Source: MM2 sp035460165
Lineage (GTDB): Bacteria > Pseudomonadota > Gammaproteobacteria > Burkholderiales > Methylophilaceae
NCBI GenBank assembly: GCA_035460165.1
Contig: DATHWW010000011.1
Span: 1 to 64,000 of the forward strand
DNA length: 64,000 nt
Direction of reading: 5' to 3'
Shown: positions 54,404 through 62,967 of the stretch, piece by piece
Layout: every line of letters begins with the position of its first letter
How positions within the stretch are numbered: position 1 is the first letter of the stretch
Notes under the pieces: model-generated
Seen by the model: only the letters and a program-made list of their open reading frames with translations
What the model was told of the DNA's origin: nothing
The model's database searches: none
Translations under genes and position numbers: made by a program

Positions 54404-54427
54404 AACGGCGCTACGGCGCCGTTTTTC
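54404..54427 (+). terminator. Rho-independent terminator
   Basis: AACGGCGC, loop TACG, GCGCCGTT, then TTT. It follows the small Lys/Ala-rich gene by 17 bases. Confidence 0.88.
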
Positions 54428-54456
54428 ATTCAAGCCGTTTAACGCGGCCCGGAAGG

Positions 54457-56820
54457 TTGGCAGGCGAGTATAATTCGGTTGTACTTCAAGTTGTTATCAA
54501 GGCCGCAATCATCAAGCTCGCTCCTAGTCTGGTCGTTTCTGAAAACCCGGACGATCCTTTCCGCTATGTGATTTCCGTGCGCGCGATGTGCGACCTGACC
54601 GCACGCATCGGCGACCTCGACCAGCGCTTCACGCCTTCGCCCACCGCGCTGGAAGGCATGATGGGCCACAACACGGTGACGTCCAGACGGCCGCCCGGCT
54701 ACCAGACCGAAATCACCCTCACCGGCGAGTACAAGAATATTTTCGTGCGCGGTCGTGCCGATGGCTACGACCCGGACATCAACCAGCTGGAAGAAATCAA
54801 AACCTACAAAGGCCTGCTGGAGCGCATGCCGGAGAACCATCGGCATCTGCATTGGGCGCAGGCCAGGATTTACGCCTGGCTGCTGGCGGATGAGCGCAGC
54901 TTGGCGGAAATCAATGCGGCGCTGGTGTATTACAACGTTTCCAGCAAGGATGAAATTCCCATCGGCGAGCTGTATAGCGCGGACGACCTGGGGGCCTATT
55001 TCGCCGAGCAATGCGAAAAGCTGCAAGCGTGGGCGGATCGCGAGGTGGCGCATCGCATGGCGAGAAACCAGCGGCTCACCGAGTTGAAGTTTCCGCATCC
55101 CACCTTCCGCACCGGGCAGCGGCATTTGTCCGAATCGGTGTATAAAACCGCCAGCCTCGGCAAATGCCTGATGGCCCAGGCAACCACCGGCATCGGCAAA
55201 ACGCTGGGAACCCTGTTCCCGCTACTGAAGGCGATGCCGGAAAAGAAGCTGGACAAGATTTTCTTCCTCACCGCCAAGACTTCCGGGCGCAAGCTGGCGC
55301 TGGATGCGTTGACGGTAATCCGCGATTCCAACCCGGAGCTGAAGCTGCGTACGCTGGAGCTGGTGGCACGTGAGAAAGCCTGCGAGCACCCGGACAAATC
55401 CTGCCATGGCGAATCCTGCCCGTTGGCCAAGGGCTTTTACGACCGCCTGCCCGAGGCGCGCATCGAAGCGCTGGCACGCGGCATGATGGACCGCGATACG
55501 CTGCGCGACGTGGCGCGCCAGCATCAGGTCTGTCCCTATTACCTGGGGCAGGATCTGGTGAGCTGGAGCGATGTGGTGGTGGGGGATTACAACTACTACT
55601 TCGACCTCTACGCGGTGCTGTATGCCGGCACGGTGATGAACGAATGGCGCGTCAGCGTGCTGGTGGACGAGGCGCACAACATGATCGAGCGCGGGCGCAA
55701 GATGTACAGTGCGGAGCTGAGCCAGTTTGCCTTCGAGCACATGCGGCAAAGCGCGCCCAAGGCGCTGAAGTCCGCACTGGATAAGCTGAGCCTGGCCTGG
55801 GTCAAGCTGGTGCAGGAGCAGGAAGCGACGTACGAAGTCTACCCGGTGATCGAGGAAGAGCTGCAGTTTGCGCTGCAGCGCGTGGTGACGCGCATTACCG
55901 ATTACCTGGCGGAGCATCCCACGACCAACGACGCCGGGCTGCTGAATTTCTATTTCGACGCGCTGCAATTCGTCACGCTGGCCGATTCGTTCGGGCCGCA
56001 TTCGATGTTCGACATCACGCGTACCGAGCAGCGCACCAGCCTGCTGCACGACAACACCACGCTGTGCATCCGCAACGTGGTGCCCGCGCCTTTTCTCAAA
56101 GGCCGCTTCGAGGCCGCGCAATCGGCGACGCTGTTTTCCGCGACGCTCAGCCCCTCGCACTTTTACAGCGACATGCTGGGCTTGCCGGAGAAGACGCCGT
56201 TCATCGACGTGCAGTCGCCCTTCACGCCGGAGCAGCTAAAGGTGAACGTCGTCGACCACATCTCGACCCGCTATCTGCGGCGCCGCTACTCCATCATGCC
56301 CATAGCTCAATTGATGGCGAAGCAATACCGGGAGCAGCCGGGCAACTATCTGCTGTTCGTCAGCAGTTTCGATTACCTGCAGCAGGTGTATGAAACCTTC
56401 GGCGAGCGCTTCCCGGAAATCCCCATCCGCCAGCAATCGCGCATGATGAACGAAACGGAGCGCGAGGAATTCATCAATCGCTTCACCCCGACATCGGAAG
56501 GCATTGCGTTTGCGGTGCTGGGCGGCTCCTTCGGCGAGGGTATCGACTTACCGGGCGATCGCCTGGTGGGCGCTTTCATTGCGACGATAGGATTACCGCA
56601 GATCAATGAAATCAATGAGCAGATGCGCGTGCGCATGGAAAATATCTTCGGCCTCGGCTACGAATACACCTACCTCTACCCCGGCATGCAGAAGGTGGTG
56701 CAGGCGGCGGGGCGCGTCATTCGCACCAAGGACGATCACGGGGTGATTTACCTGATCGACGAGCGCTATTCACAGCCGGAAATCCGGGAGTTGCTGCCGC
56801 GGTGGTGGGAGATCGGCTAG
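54457..56820 (+). CDS. XPD/DinG-like Fe-S helicase with N-terminal PD-(D/E)xK nuclease-like domain
   Basis: A protein of up to 787 aa. The N-terminal part has a Cas4-like nuclease core: GRADGYDPD (D102) and EEIKTYK (E113, K115). The superfamily 2 helicase follows with Walker A ATTGIGKTLG (242-251), four candidate iron-sulfur cysteines (C309, C316, C321, C359), VDEAHN (403-408), and late motifs GGSFGEGIDLPGD and QAAGRVIRT. It probably unwinds and trims DNA in repair. The start is uncertain: TTG 54457, GTG 54568 and ATG 54586 are all in frame, and TATAAT at 54469 favours a later one. Confidence 0.88.
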   Translation: MAGEYNSVVLQVVIKAAIIKLAPSLVVSENPDDPFRYVISVRAMCDLTARIGDLDQRFTPSPTALEGMMGHNTVTSRRPPGYQTEITLTGEYKNIFVRGRADGYDPDINQLEEIKTYKGLLERMPENHRHLHWAQARIYAWLLADERSLAEINAALVYYNVSSKDEIPIGELYSADDLGAYFAEQCEKLQAWADREVAHRMARNQRLTELKFPHPTFRTGQRHLSESVYKTASLGKCLMAQATTGIGKTLGTLFPLLKAMPEKKLDKIFFLTAKTSGRKLALDALTVIRDSNPELKLRTLELVAREKACEHPDKSCHGESCPLAKGFYDRLPEARIEALARGMMDRDTLRDVARQHQVCPYYLGQDLVSWSDVVVGDYNYYFDLYAVLYAGTVMNEWRVSVLVDEAHNMIERGRKMYSAELSQFAFEHMRQSAPKALKSALDKLSLAWVKLVQEQEATYEVYPVIEEELQFALQRVVTRITDYLAEHPTTNDAGLLNFYFDALQFVTLADSFGPHSMFDITRTEQRTSLLHDNTTLCIRNVVPAPFLKGRFEAAQSATLFSATLSPSHFYSDMLGLPEKTPFIDVQSPFTPEQLKVNVVDHISTRYLRRRYSIMPIAQLMAKQYREQPGNYLLFVSSFDYLQQVYETFGERFPEIPIRQQSRMMNETEREEFINRFTPTSEGIAFAVLGGSFGEGIDLPGDRLVGAFIATIGLPQINEINEQMRVRMENIFGLGYEYTYLYPGMQKVVQAAGRVIRTKDDHGVIYLIDERYSQPEIRELLPRWWEIG

Positions 56821-56892
56821 GTCGCAGGGAATGGAACCACCCCCGTTTCAAGTTGACCAATTTGGGTGAACTTATGATGAGGATATCCCGCG

Positions 56893-57141
56893 ATGAACGA
56901 TCTCGAACACATCAACGTGTTGTATCACGCATGGCAGGACGCGACTGAGGCCGCCGCCCACGCCCAGCATGACATCGTCCTTTTCATGCAACAGTACCTG
57001 CATGGCAAGCAGGATGCGCCGCCGCTCACCATGCAAACCGCCGCGGACGAACTGTGGCGGCTCGCGACGGTACGGCAGGCCGAGCTGTCGGAATTCCTCA
57101 GCATGCGCTTGCAGACAACCGACATCAGCCAAGATTTATAA
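56893..57141 (+). CDS. Small helical protein, paralogue of 49365-49631
   Basis: An 82-aa soluble protein of two helices broken by DAPPLTM. HAWQDATEAAAHAQHDIVLF and AADELWRLATVRQAELSEFL align without large gaps to the 88-aa protein at 49365-49631. GAGGA lies about a dozen bases before the ATG. It follows the helicase gene by 72 bases and has its own terminator. The function is unknown. Confidence 0.7.
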   Translation: MNDLEHINVLYHAWQDATEAAAHAQHDIVLFMQQYLHGKQDAPPLTMQTAADELWRLATVRQAELSEFLSMRLQTTDISQDL

Positions 57142-57142
57142 A

Positions 57143-57174
57143 CAAACCGGCCCGTATCGCACGGGCCCGGTTTT
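57143..57174. terminator. Bidirectional terminator
   Basis: AAACCGGCCCGT, loop ATCGC, ACGGGCCCGGTTTT. The stem is long with one bulged base. It serves the small-protein gene and the converging catalase-like gene. Confidence 0.82.
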
Positions 57175-57182
57175 ACAGCGAA

Positions 57183-58193
57183 TCAATTGGCCAGGCGTCT
57201 GCCATAGCTCACTGCATACGCGCCCGGCCGTGCCAGCAGCACTGGGTCGTTGGATGGCGCGATCCCATCCGGTAGCACCAGCGGATTGAACATGAGGGCG
57301 CGGTCCGCCTCCTGGCTATTTGCCACCGCTGACTTGAGTGTCAGCACGCCCAACTCAACCTGCTGGCGGCCATCCGGCCACACGGCGGTCGGGTCGTCCA
57401 CGGAGTCGCCCTGTTCGGCAAGTTGCAGCACGATGCGGTACTTGGCCTCCTGCTTGCCGAGACGTACCGGCAGCTCATCCATCAAATAGTTGGGCGTCTG
57501 CTTGGTTGCCTCTTCGGCGCTTAGGAACTGCGCGCCGGCGACCGGAACGATGCGATAGCGACCGTACCGCGTTTCTCCTTTTGCATTGGTAAACGCAAAC
57601 GCATTTACGCCGAAGAAGGGCTGGGTAGCAAAGCTCACCGGCGCGGGCTTGTGCGTGCTAACGAACTTCATCGCTGCCGGATGCGACGCCAGGAACTGTT
57701 CGACCGGCTTGGGCGAGGCCACGTCCGGACCGCTGGCCGCGACGGCATTCAATAATCCGAGAAAATCCTCAGGCGTGGCGGCCGGGAACCCGTTCACCGA
57801 AATCGCCACGATGTCTGTGCTGCCGCCATCCGGCAGGGTGAAGCGGATCGCCATGCCCTTGGGCATCGCATTGCCGTTGGCGTCAGGAATGGTAGGCACG
57901 CCGGTAGCGTTGGAAAAACGCACCAGCACGGGCGACGCCGCCCCTTGCAGATGCGGCGCCTTGCTGATGCCGGCCGCTTCGGCTGAGGGCGTAAACGTGC
58001 CTTTGGCCATGATGCCTTTGGCATGGTTGGCACGGAAGCCCTTATGCGGCCCGTTCGCCAGCTTGGTCATGGTATCGACCAGTTGCTCGGTCACGGGCTT
58101 GGCTGCAGTTGCTTCATCGGCCGCGGCCATGCCGGTGCTGCCTAACAGCAAGGCTGTCACTATCAACGTTGTTACTTTCTTCGAATGTTGCAT
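57183..58193 (-). CDS. Periplasmic catalase-family peroxidase
   Basis: A 336-aa haem-dependent peroxidase of the short catalase family (SrpA-like). The signal peptide is KVTTLIVTALLLGSTGMAAA. The catalase fold elements are HKGFRANHAKGIMAKGTFTP (distal His region), PVLVRFSNATGVP, MAIRFTLPDGGSTDIVAI, and the proximal-side NPLVLPDGIAPSNDPVLLAR followed by AYAVSYGRR, matching the R-x-x-x-Y haem ligand pattern. GGAGAGGGAA precedes the ATG. The neighbouring OhrR-type regulator and shared operator word suggest induction by peroxides. Confidence 0.92.
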   Translation of the reverse strand: MQHSKKVTTLIVTALLLGSTGMAAADEATAAKPVTEQLVDTMTKLANGPHKGFRANHAKGIMAKGTFTPSAEAAGISKAPHLQGAASPVLVRFSNATGVPTIPDANGNAMPKGMAIRFTLPDGGSTDIVAISVNGFPAATPEDFLGLLNAVAASGPDVASPKPVEQFLASHPAAMKFVSTHKPAPVSFATQPFFGVNAFAFTNAKGETRYGRYRIVPVAGAQFLSAEEATKQTPNYLMDELPVRLGKQEAKYRIVLQLAEQGDSVDDPTAVWPDGRQQVELGVLTLKSAVANSQEADRALMFNPLVLPDGIAPSNDPVLLARPGAYAVSYGRRLAN

Positions 58194-58260
58194 GTTCCCT
58201 CTCCTATCGCTTAACAAAGAACCGGTTGATAAAAAGCCATTATTTGCTTGAAAATTTACT

Positions 58261-58273
58261 ACGATTAAATCGT
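58261..58273. promoter_or_regulatory. OhrR-type operator before the catalase-like gene
   Basis: ACGAT-TAA-ATCGT is a perfect 13-bp dyad, about 70 bases before the peroxidase start. It contains ATTAAATCGT, the same ten bases found in the regulator's own promoter at 58775-58784. Confidence 0.6.
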
Positions 58274-58316
58274 GTACGATATTTATGCTGTTTTTAATCG
58301 CGATCGTAGTGCGCGA

Positions 58317-58766
58317 TTATTGAATGCTTTTTTCCAGATTGTTGCGCAGCGCCACCAGCTGGTCTTTCAGCGCCAGCGCCTGTTCCTTCGAGCACTCCGT
58401 TGCGCAGAGAACGGAAGCCATGATCTTGCCCGCCTCCTTCTGCATTTCCCGCCCGGCCGGCGTCAGGCTGACGATCACCTGGCGCTCGTCGCGCGCAGAC
58501 CGCACCCGCTCCACCAGTCCGGCGGCTTCCATGCGCTTCAGCAGCGGAGTCAGGGTGGCCGAATCCAGAAACACACGGCTGCCGATCTCCGACACCGTCA
58601 CCTGATCCTGATTCCACAGGGCCATCAACACCAGATATTGCGGGTAAGTGACACCCAGCTTGGTCAGCAAGGGACGATAAACCTTGGACATCGCGAGCGA
58701 AGTTGAATAGATCGCGAAGCAAAGTTGTTCGTCGAGCAAAGGAGTGGTGTCGGTTTTTATGTTCAT
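58317..58766 (-). CDS. MarR/OhrR-type organic peroxide-sensing regulator
   Basis: A 149-aa MarR-family repressor. The N-terminus LLDEQLCFAIYSTSLAMSKVY places a Cys at residue 16, as in OhrR. Y30 and Y41 correspond to the tyrosines that bond the sensing thiolate, and C121/C125 could be the resolving Cys of the two-Cys type. The recognition helix is DSATLTPLLKRMEAAGLVER and the wing SARDERQVIVSLT. It lies upstream of the catalase-like peroxidase on the same strand and likely represses it. Confidence 0.9.
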   Translation of the reverse strand: MNIKTDTTPLLDEQLCFAIYSTSLAMSKVYRPLLTKLGVTYPQYLVLMALWNQDQVTVSEIGSRVFLDSATLTPLLKRMEAAGLVERVRSARDERQVIVSLTPAGREMQKEAGKIMASVLCATECSKEQALALKDQLVALRNNLEKSIQ

Positions 58767-58774
58767 GACGGCAT

Positions 58775-58811
58775 ATTAAATCGTACAAAATTAGTTTGCA
58801 AGCGATTTAAT
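58775..58811. promoter_or_regulatory. Operator-like dyad upstream of the OhrR-type gene
   Basis: ATTAAATCG and CGATTTAAT form perfect 9-bp arms 19 bases apart, just before the regulator's start. The left arm extends to ATTAAATCGT, shared with the peroxidase promoter. Autoregulation is likely. Confidence 0.55.
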
Positions 58812-58871
58812 TTATGCCTGTATGCATTAAATACCTTCCCAGCTGCTGCAGAACTGCTCGCTGGAAAGGTA

Positions 58872-59579
58872 TTACGTATGCGACCGCCAGTGCCAGTGGG
58901 ATGCGCGGGGACCGAAAATGACCCCCTTGCCGCCCAGCATGCGTATGAGGAAATCGATGGCCCGCAGGATCGTGAAGAAAGCGCTCATCGCGATCTTTAC
59001 CAGGATATCCCCAAGATCCCAATCGCTATGACTGTGCGCACGCACCGGCTTGAGCCCGGTGATCATCGAACGGACCAGGTTTTCCCGATGGACCAGGCTG
59101 CCGACGAGAACCCCGGTCACATGCACTCCAACCAATATGACCAGCAGCGAGGACAGCATGCCATGCCATTGCCCGGCTGTTTCCTCATTGCCGATACCAA
59201 AAGGCAGCGGGATGGCATTGAGGCTCATGTATCCGCTCACGACGGTCGCCAAGCTGACGGACAGCAGCGCATAAATCGCCATCGCCCCCGCCGGGTTATG
59301 GCCGACGTAGCGCCGGGCTTTTCCGTAAACCAGGCTTTTCACATAGCCGAATGCCGCCACAAGATTGGGCGGGAAGTTCCAAAATGAGGCGTGATCGCGC
59401 GCAATAAGGCCGCAAAGTATCCGCCCCAACACGATGCCGCCGACGACATAACCGGCATAAATATGGATGTCGCGGTCAAGCTCGGAATCGCGGGTGTAAT
59501 AGGCAACGCTGAACGAAATGGCCAAACCCCAGTGCATAAGCCTCACCCAAGGCGACCAGACCTTGATCTGTTTTTTCAT
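58872..59579 (-). CDS. Di-haem cytochrome b (cytochrome b561 / hydrogenase b-type)
   Basis: A 235-aa inner-membrane cytochrome with four to five helices. Candidate haem ligands are H16 in VRLMHWGLAIS, H39 in DIHIYAGYVVGG, the His in GQWHGMLSSL and the His in VGVHVTGVLVG, the pattern of the b-type subunit family. Such proteins pass electrons between quinones and periplasmic partners. No cytochrome c or hydrogenase gene is beside it, so its partner is unknown. The C-terminal ~40 residues form an extra helix and a His/Trp-rich tail (ASHWHWRSHT). Confidence 0.88.
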   Translation of the reverse strand: MKKQIKVWSPWVRLMHWGLAISFSVAYYTRDSELDRDIHIYAGYVVGGIVLGRILCGLIARDHASFWNFPPNLVAAFGYVKSLVYGKARRYVGHNPAGAMAIYALLSVSLATVVSGYMSLNAIPLPFGIGNEETAGQWHGMLSSLLVILVGVHVTGVLVGSLVHRENLVRSMITGLKPVRAHSHSDWDLGDILVKIAMSAFFTILRAIDFLIRMLGGKGVIFGPRASHWHWRSHT

Positions 59580-59706
59580 GGCTACCTCCTGATTCCCTAC
59601 ATTAACAACGCTAGCCTACGCGCTGTGTGTTAAGGAAATGTGCTCATGAAAAATTGAGCAATCTTCATGCCGCGATGCGTCGGCGGCTGAACCGCCCGCT
59701 GACGCA

Positions 59707-59730
59707 TAAAAAAACCCGCGAACGCGGGGC
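59707..59730 (-). terminator. Terminator of the DUF4124 gene
   Basis: On the minus strand CCCCGCG, loop TT, CGCGGG, then TTTTTTTATG. It lies about 40 bases after the DUF4124-type stop. Confidence 0.82.
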
Positions 59731-59767
59731 TTTCTTTTTACACTCGCAACAACAGCCGAACGAACAA

Positions 59768-60298
59768 TCAGCGGCAGCTTCTATCGCCGACGAAACCGAT
59801 CACGCAAGGTCGTCTTTGGACTGGCTTCATCGAGTCGAAGTGACGATTGTGATGGCGATGACGGTGGGTAAACGGCTCATGGCCGAAGCCGTGACGGTGA
59901 TGGCGGTTGCCAAACGATTCATTACCGAAGTCATTACCGAAGCCGGGAGCAAACAGTGGATAGTAGCGCTCGTCTTGATACGCCTCAGCGGCCATCAACT
60001 CCCGCTCACGCAATTCCTGGGCTTCGAGGAAGCGCTGGTGCTCCTGGTTCCTGGCCATCTCCTGCTGCCGCAACTGCTCGTAGTAGCGGTTTTCCTGCAA
60101 CAGGCGATCCAGATTGCGCCGCGCTTCCGCGACATCCTTATCCGACGGTGTGGGGACGGGTTTTACTGTGCCTATCATTCGCGTGGTGCATGGCGTGTCC
60201 TGATAAACAACGACCTGCCGTGCATCCTTGCATTTGTATATATCGGCCAGCCCCGGTAATGGGATCGCCAACATCAGAATGAAAAACAGCGTTTTCAT
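59768..60298 (-). CDS. DUF4124-type exported protein with His-rich tail
   Basis: A 176-aa periplasmic protein. The signal peptide MKTLFFILMLAIPLPGLA is followed by the DUF4124 pattern DIYKCKDARQVVVYQDTPCT. A long charged helix comes next (DVAEARRNLDRLLQENRYYE, ELRERELMAAEAYQ). The C-terminus is unusually rich in His and Arg (RHHRHGFGHEPFTHRHRHHN), which could bind metal. The function is unknown. The ATG at 60298 is preferred for the signal peptide. Confidence 0.82.
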   Translation of the reverse strand: MKTLFFILMLAIPLPGLADIYKCKDARQVVVYQDTPCTTRMIGTVKPVPTPSDKDVAEARRNLDRLLQENRYYEQLRQQEMARNQEHQRFLEAQELRERELMAAEAYQDERYYPLFAPGFGNDFGNESFGNRHHRHGFGHEPFTHRHRHHNRHFDSMKPVQRRPCVIGFVGDRSCR

Positions 60299-60350
60299 GG
60301 CACTTGACTGCTTCAAACTTCATGAAGACATAGACAATCAGGGAGACGAT

Positions 60351-61313
60351 TCATTCATTTTTTTTGCCTCCATTTCCCGCATGCTTGGCTTCTTCAGATT
60401 TGCCCCTGGCCGCCGGGCAACGTTTGTCAAACCCTTCCTGCAGGGCGTCCAGAAACACGCGGGTGCGCGCCGGCATCAGGCGGCGACCCGGGAATACGGC
60501 CCAGCCGGTCACGCTGGGCAATTTCCAGTCTTCGAGCACCGCTATCAATTCGCCTGCTCTTACGTGCTGTTCCACGTAGTGGTCCGAGAGGATGGCAATG
60601 CCGGCGCCGGAAATTGCCAGCAGCCGTAGCAGGCCCGGCGAGTTGACGGCAGCACGGCCGGGTGGCGTTCCATCCCACTGCATCGTGTCCCGGCTGAGCC
60701 GCCACGGCATCGGTTCGCCGTTGCGCGCCATCAGATGCAAGGCATCGTGCTCCATCAGCGCCTCGGGTTCTGAAGGCATGCCGCGGCGCTTGAGGTAATC
60801 CGGCGCAGCATACAAACCGAGGGTGAAGGTGGCGATGCGTCGTGCAGCGAGCGAAGCATCGTCCGGCAAATCGCCCATGCGGATCGCCAAGTCGAAGTTT
60901 TCACCGATCAGGTCCACGCGCCGCGGCGAAATGTCGACATCGAGCGAAATGGCCGGGTATTTCGCGACAAACTCGGCCAGCATCGTCCCGATGATGCCAT
61001 CGGCAAAATCGCCCGGAATCGATATCCGTAAGCGTCCGCTCGGTTGCGCTTGGCGGTGCTGGGTCAGCGTCATTGCCGCCTCCACTTCCGCCGTAACCTG
61101 ATGGGCATGCGTCAGCACCGCTTGGCCGAAATCCGTGACGGTGAGCTTGCGCGTTGTGCGGTGCAGCAAGCGCTCGCCCAGTTGCGCTTCCAGCATCGAT
61201 AGCCGACGCGACAACGTTGACTTCGGCACAGCCAGCCGCTCGGCTGCACGGCTGAAGCTGCCTTCATCCACGATGCGGGCAAAAAGAAGCAGATCGTTGG
61301 GGTCGATGTTCAT
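60351..61313 (-). CDS. LysR family transcriptional regulator (divergent from azoR)
   Basis: A 320-aa regulator: the winged helix FARIVDEGSFSRAAERLAVP and KSTLSRRLSMLEAQLGERLL, then an effector domain with SGRLRISIPGDFADGIIGTM and ENFDLAIRMGDLPD. The C-terminal tail is Lys-rich. It is divergent from the azoR-pirin-doxX operon, the usual arrangement for a LysR activator of an azoreductase or quinone-stress operon. Confidence 0.93.
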   Translation of the reverse strand: MNIDPNDLLLFARIVDEGSFSRAAERLAVPKSTLSRRLSMLEAQLGERLLHRTTRKLTVTDFGQAVLTHAHQVTAEVEAAMTLTQHRQAQPSGRLRISIPGDFADGIIGTMLAEFVAKYPAISLDVDISPRRVDLIGENFDLAIRMGDLPDDASLAARRIATFTLGLYAAPDYLKRRGMPSEPEALMEHDALHLMARNGEPMPWRLSRDTMQWDGTPPGRAAVNSPGLLRLLAISGAGIAILSDHYVEQHVRAGELIAVLEDWKLPSVTGWAVFPGRRLMPARTRVFLDALQEGFDKRCPAARGKSEEAKHAGNGGKKNE

Positions 61314-61320
61314 ATCATAT

Positions 61321-61345
61321 TTCCATTTATGGAACAGTATTGTTC
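61321..61345. promoter_or_regulatory. Overlapping dyads in the lysR/azoR intergenic region
   Basis: TTCCAT-TT-ATGGAA (61321-61334) and GAACA-GTAT-TGTTC (61332-61345) overlap by three bases. They are next to the lysR start and about 80 bases before azoR, so autoregulation plus activation of azoR is plausible. Confidence 0.5.
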
Positions 61346-61425
61346 ACTATACCCACTTAATAAAAGATTGTGGAATAGTTAAAGTGCCTCCATCGCATCA
61401 CTACATCCACAACAGGAGAGGCACC

Positions 61426-62028
61426 ATGAACATTCTGCAAATCAATTCCAGCGCCCGTGCCGGGAATTCGTATTCGACACGTTTAGCCGGTGCTGTGGTC
61501 GAACACTTGCGCGCCCAGCAACCGACGGCCGCTGTTACCGTACGCGACCTCGGCCGTACGCCGCACCCCATGCTCGATGAAACCACCTTGAATGCGCTGT
61601 TCACCCCAGCCGAAGCACGCACGCCGGAACAGCAGGCGCGTGTTGCGCTGGACGATGCGCTGATCGCGGAAATCCAGGCGGCGGACGTGCTGGTGCTCGG
61701 CGTGCCGATGTATAACTTCAGCGTGCCGGCCCAGCTCAAGAACTGGATCGATGCCATTTCGCGTGCCGGTGTGACTTTCCGTTATACCGAGCAAGGCCCA
61801 GAGGGCTTGCTCAAGGGCAAGAAGGCTGTCGTCGTCCAGACACGCGGCGGGATACATCGCAATTCGCCCACCGATACACTGACGCCCTACCTGCAGACTT
61901 TCCTTGGATTTGTCGGCATCACTGACGTACAGTTCGTTTACGCGGAAGGCTTGTCGATGGGCCCGGATGCCGAGAGGGACAGCTTGGCGCAAGCCTATGC
62001 CCAGATCGAGCAAGCCGTATTGGCTTAA
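61426..62028 (+). CDS. azoR: FMN-dependent NADH-azoreductase
   Basis: A 200-aa flavodoxin-like quinone/azo reductase. The family markers are MNILQINSSARAGNSYSTRL (FMN phosphate loop), LVLGVPMYNFSVPAQLKNWI followed by DAISRAGVTFRYTEQGPEGL, and VVVQTRGGIH. Its physiological role is two-electron reduction of quinones. AGGAG precedes the ATG at 61426. It heads an operon with pirin (12 bases downstream) and doxX. Confidence 0.95.
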   Translation: MNILQINSSARAGNSYSTRLAGAVVEHLRAQQPTAAVTVRDLGRTPHPMLDETTLNALFTPAEARTPEQQARVALDDALIAEIQAADVLVLGVPMYNFSVPAQLKNWIDAISRAGVTFRYTEQGPEGLLKGKKAVVVQTRGGIHRNSPTDTLTPYLQTFLGFVGITDVQFVYAEGLSMGPDAERDSLAQAYAQIEQAVLA

Positions 62029-62039
62029 GGAGGAACATC

Positions 62040-62918
62040 ATGTCCACCCCTGACATCACCACCGACATCGTCGAACGCTCCCGCACCATCGAGCAGCTGG
62101 TCATCGGCCGGCCCACCTCGGATGGCGCCGGGGTCAAGCTGACGCGCGTACTGACGCAGCCTCTGCAACGCCGTCTCGACCCTTTCCTGATGCTCGACGC
62201 CTTTGGCGCCGATAATCCGGACGACTATATCGGCGGCTTCCCCGACCATCCGCATCGCGGTTTCGAGACCGTCACCTACATGCTCGACGGCCGTATGCGC
62301 CACCGCGACAGTGCCGGCAACGAAGGACTGCTGGAAGGCGGCGGCGTGCAGTGGATGACGGCGGGCCGTGGTGTGATCCACTCGGAACTGCCGGAGCAGC
62401 AGGAAGGCCGCATGGAAGGCTTTCAGCTGTGGCTGAACCTGGCGGCGAAGGACAAGATGAGCGCGCCGTGGTACCGCGACATCCAACGCGCGGACATCCC
62501 GCAATTCCTCACCCCCGAAGGGGTGACGGTGCGCGTGATTGCCGGTGCCAGCTGCGGCGTGGCCGGTGCCATGCAGCGCGAAACCACGGAACCGCTTTAC
62601 CTCGACCTGCATCTGCCGGCCGGCACCCGCTTCGCGCAATCGCTAGCGCCTGAGTTCAATGCCTTCGTCTATGTGTATCGCGGAGAAATCCTCGTCGGCG
62701 ACAGGCAAGCACCGCAGCAGCGGATGGCGATCCTGGCCAACGAGGCCGACAGCGACGGCGTGATTATCCATGCCGAGGTACCGTCCCGGGTATTGCTGGT
62801 TGCCGGCCGGCCGCTGCGCGAACCCATCGCGCAATACGGCCCGTTCGTGATGAACACGCAGAACGAAATTTTTCAGGCCATCAACGATTTTCGCGAAGGC
62901 CGCCTGGCCGCCGCATGA
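62040..62918 (+). CDS. Pirin family protein (YhhW-like)
   Basis: A 292-aa bicupin with the metal site in GGFPDHPHRGFETVTYMLDG and MTAGRGVIHSELPEQQ. Its C-terminal cupin ends QYGPFVMNTQNEIFQAINDF, as in the other pirin at 37703, but the two differ widely in sequence. Its place behind azoR suggests handling of quinone- or flavonoid-like compounds. AAGGAGGAAC precedes the ATG. Confidence 0.93.
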   Translation: MSTPDITTDIVERSRTIEQLVIGRPTSDGAGVKLTRVLTQPLQRRLDPFLMLDAFGADNPDDYIGGFPDHPHRGFETVTYMLDGRMRHRDSAGNEGLLEGGGVQWMTAGRGVIHSELPEQQEGRMEGFQLWLNLAAKDKMSAPWYRDIQRADIPQFLTPEGVTVRVIAGASCGVAGAMQRETTEPLYLDLHLPAGTRFAQSLAPEFNAFVYVYRGEILVGDRQAPQQRMAILANEADSDGVIIHAEVPSRVLLVAGRPLREPIAQYGPFVMNTQNEIFQAINDFREGRLAAA

Positions 62919-62967
62919 TGGGCAATACCACGCTTTTTTATCGTCAATAACTTAAAGGGGAAACACC

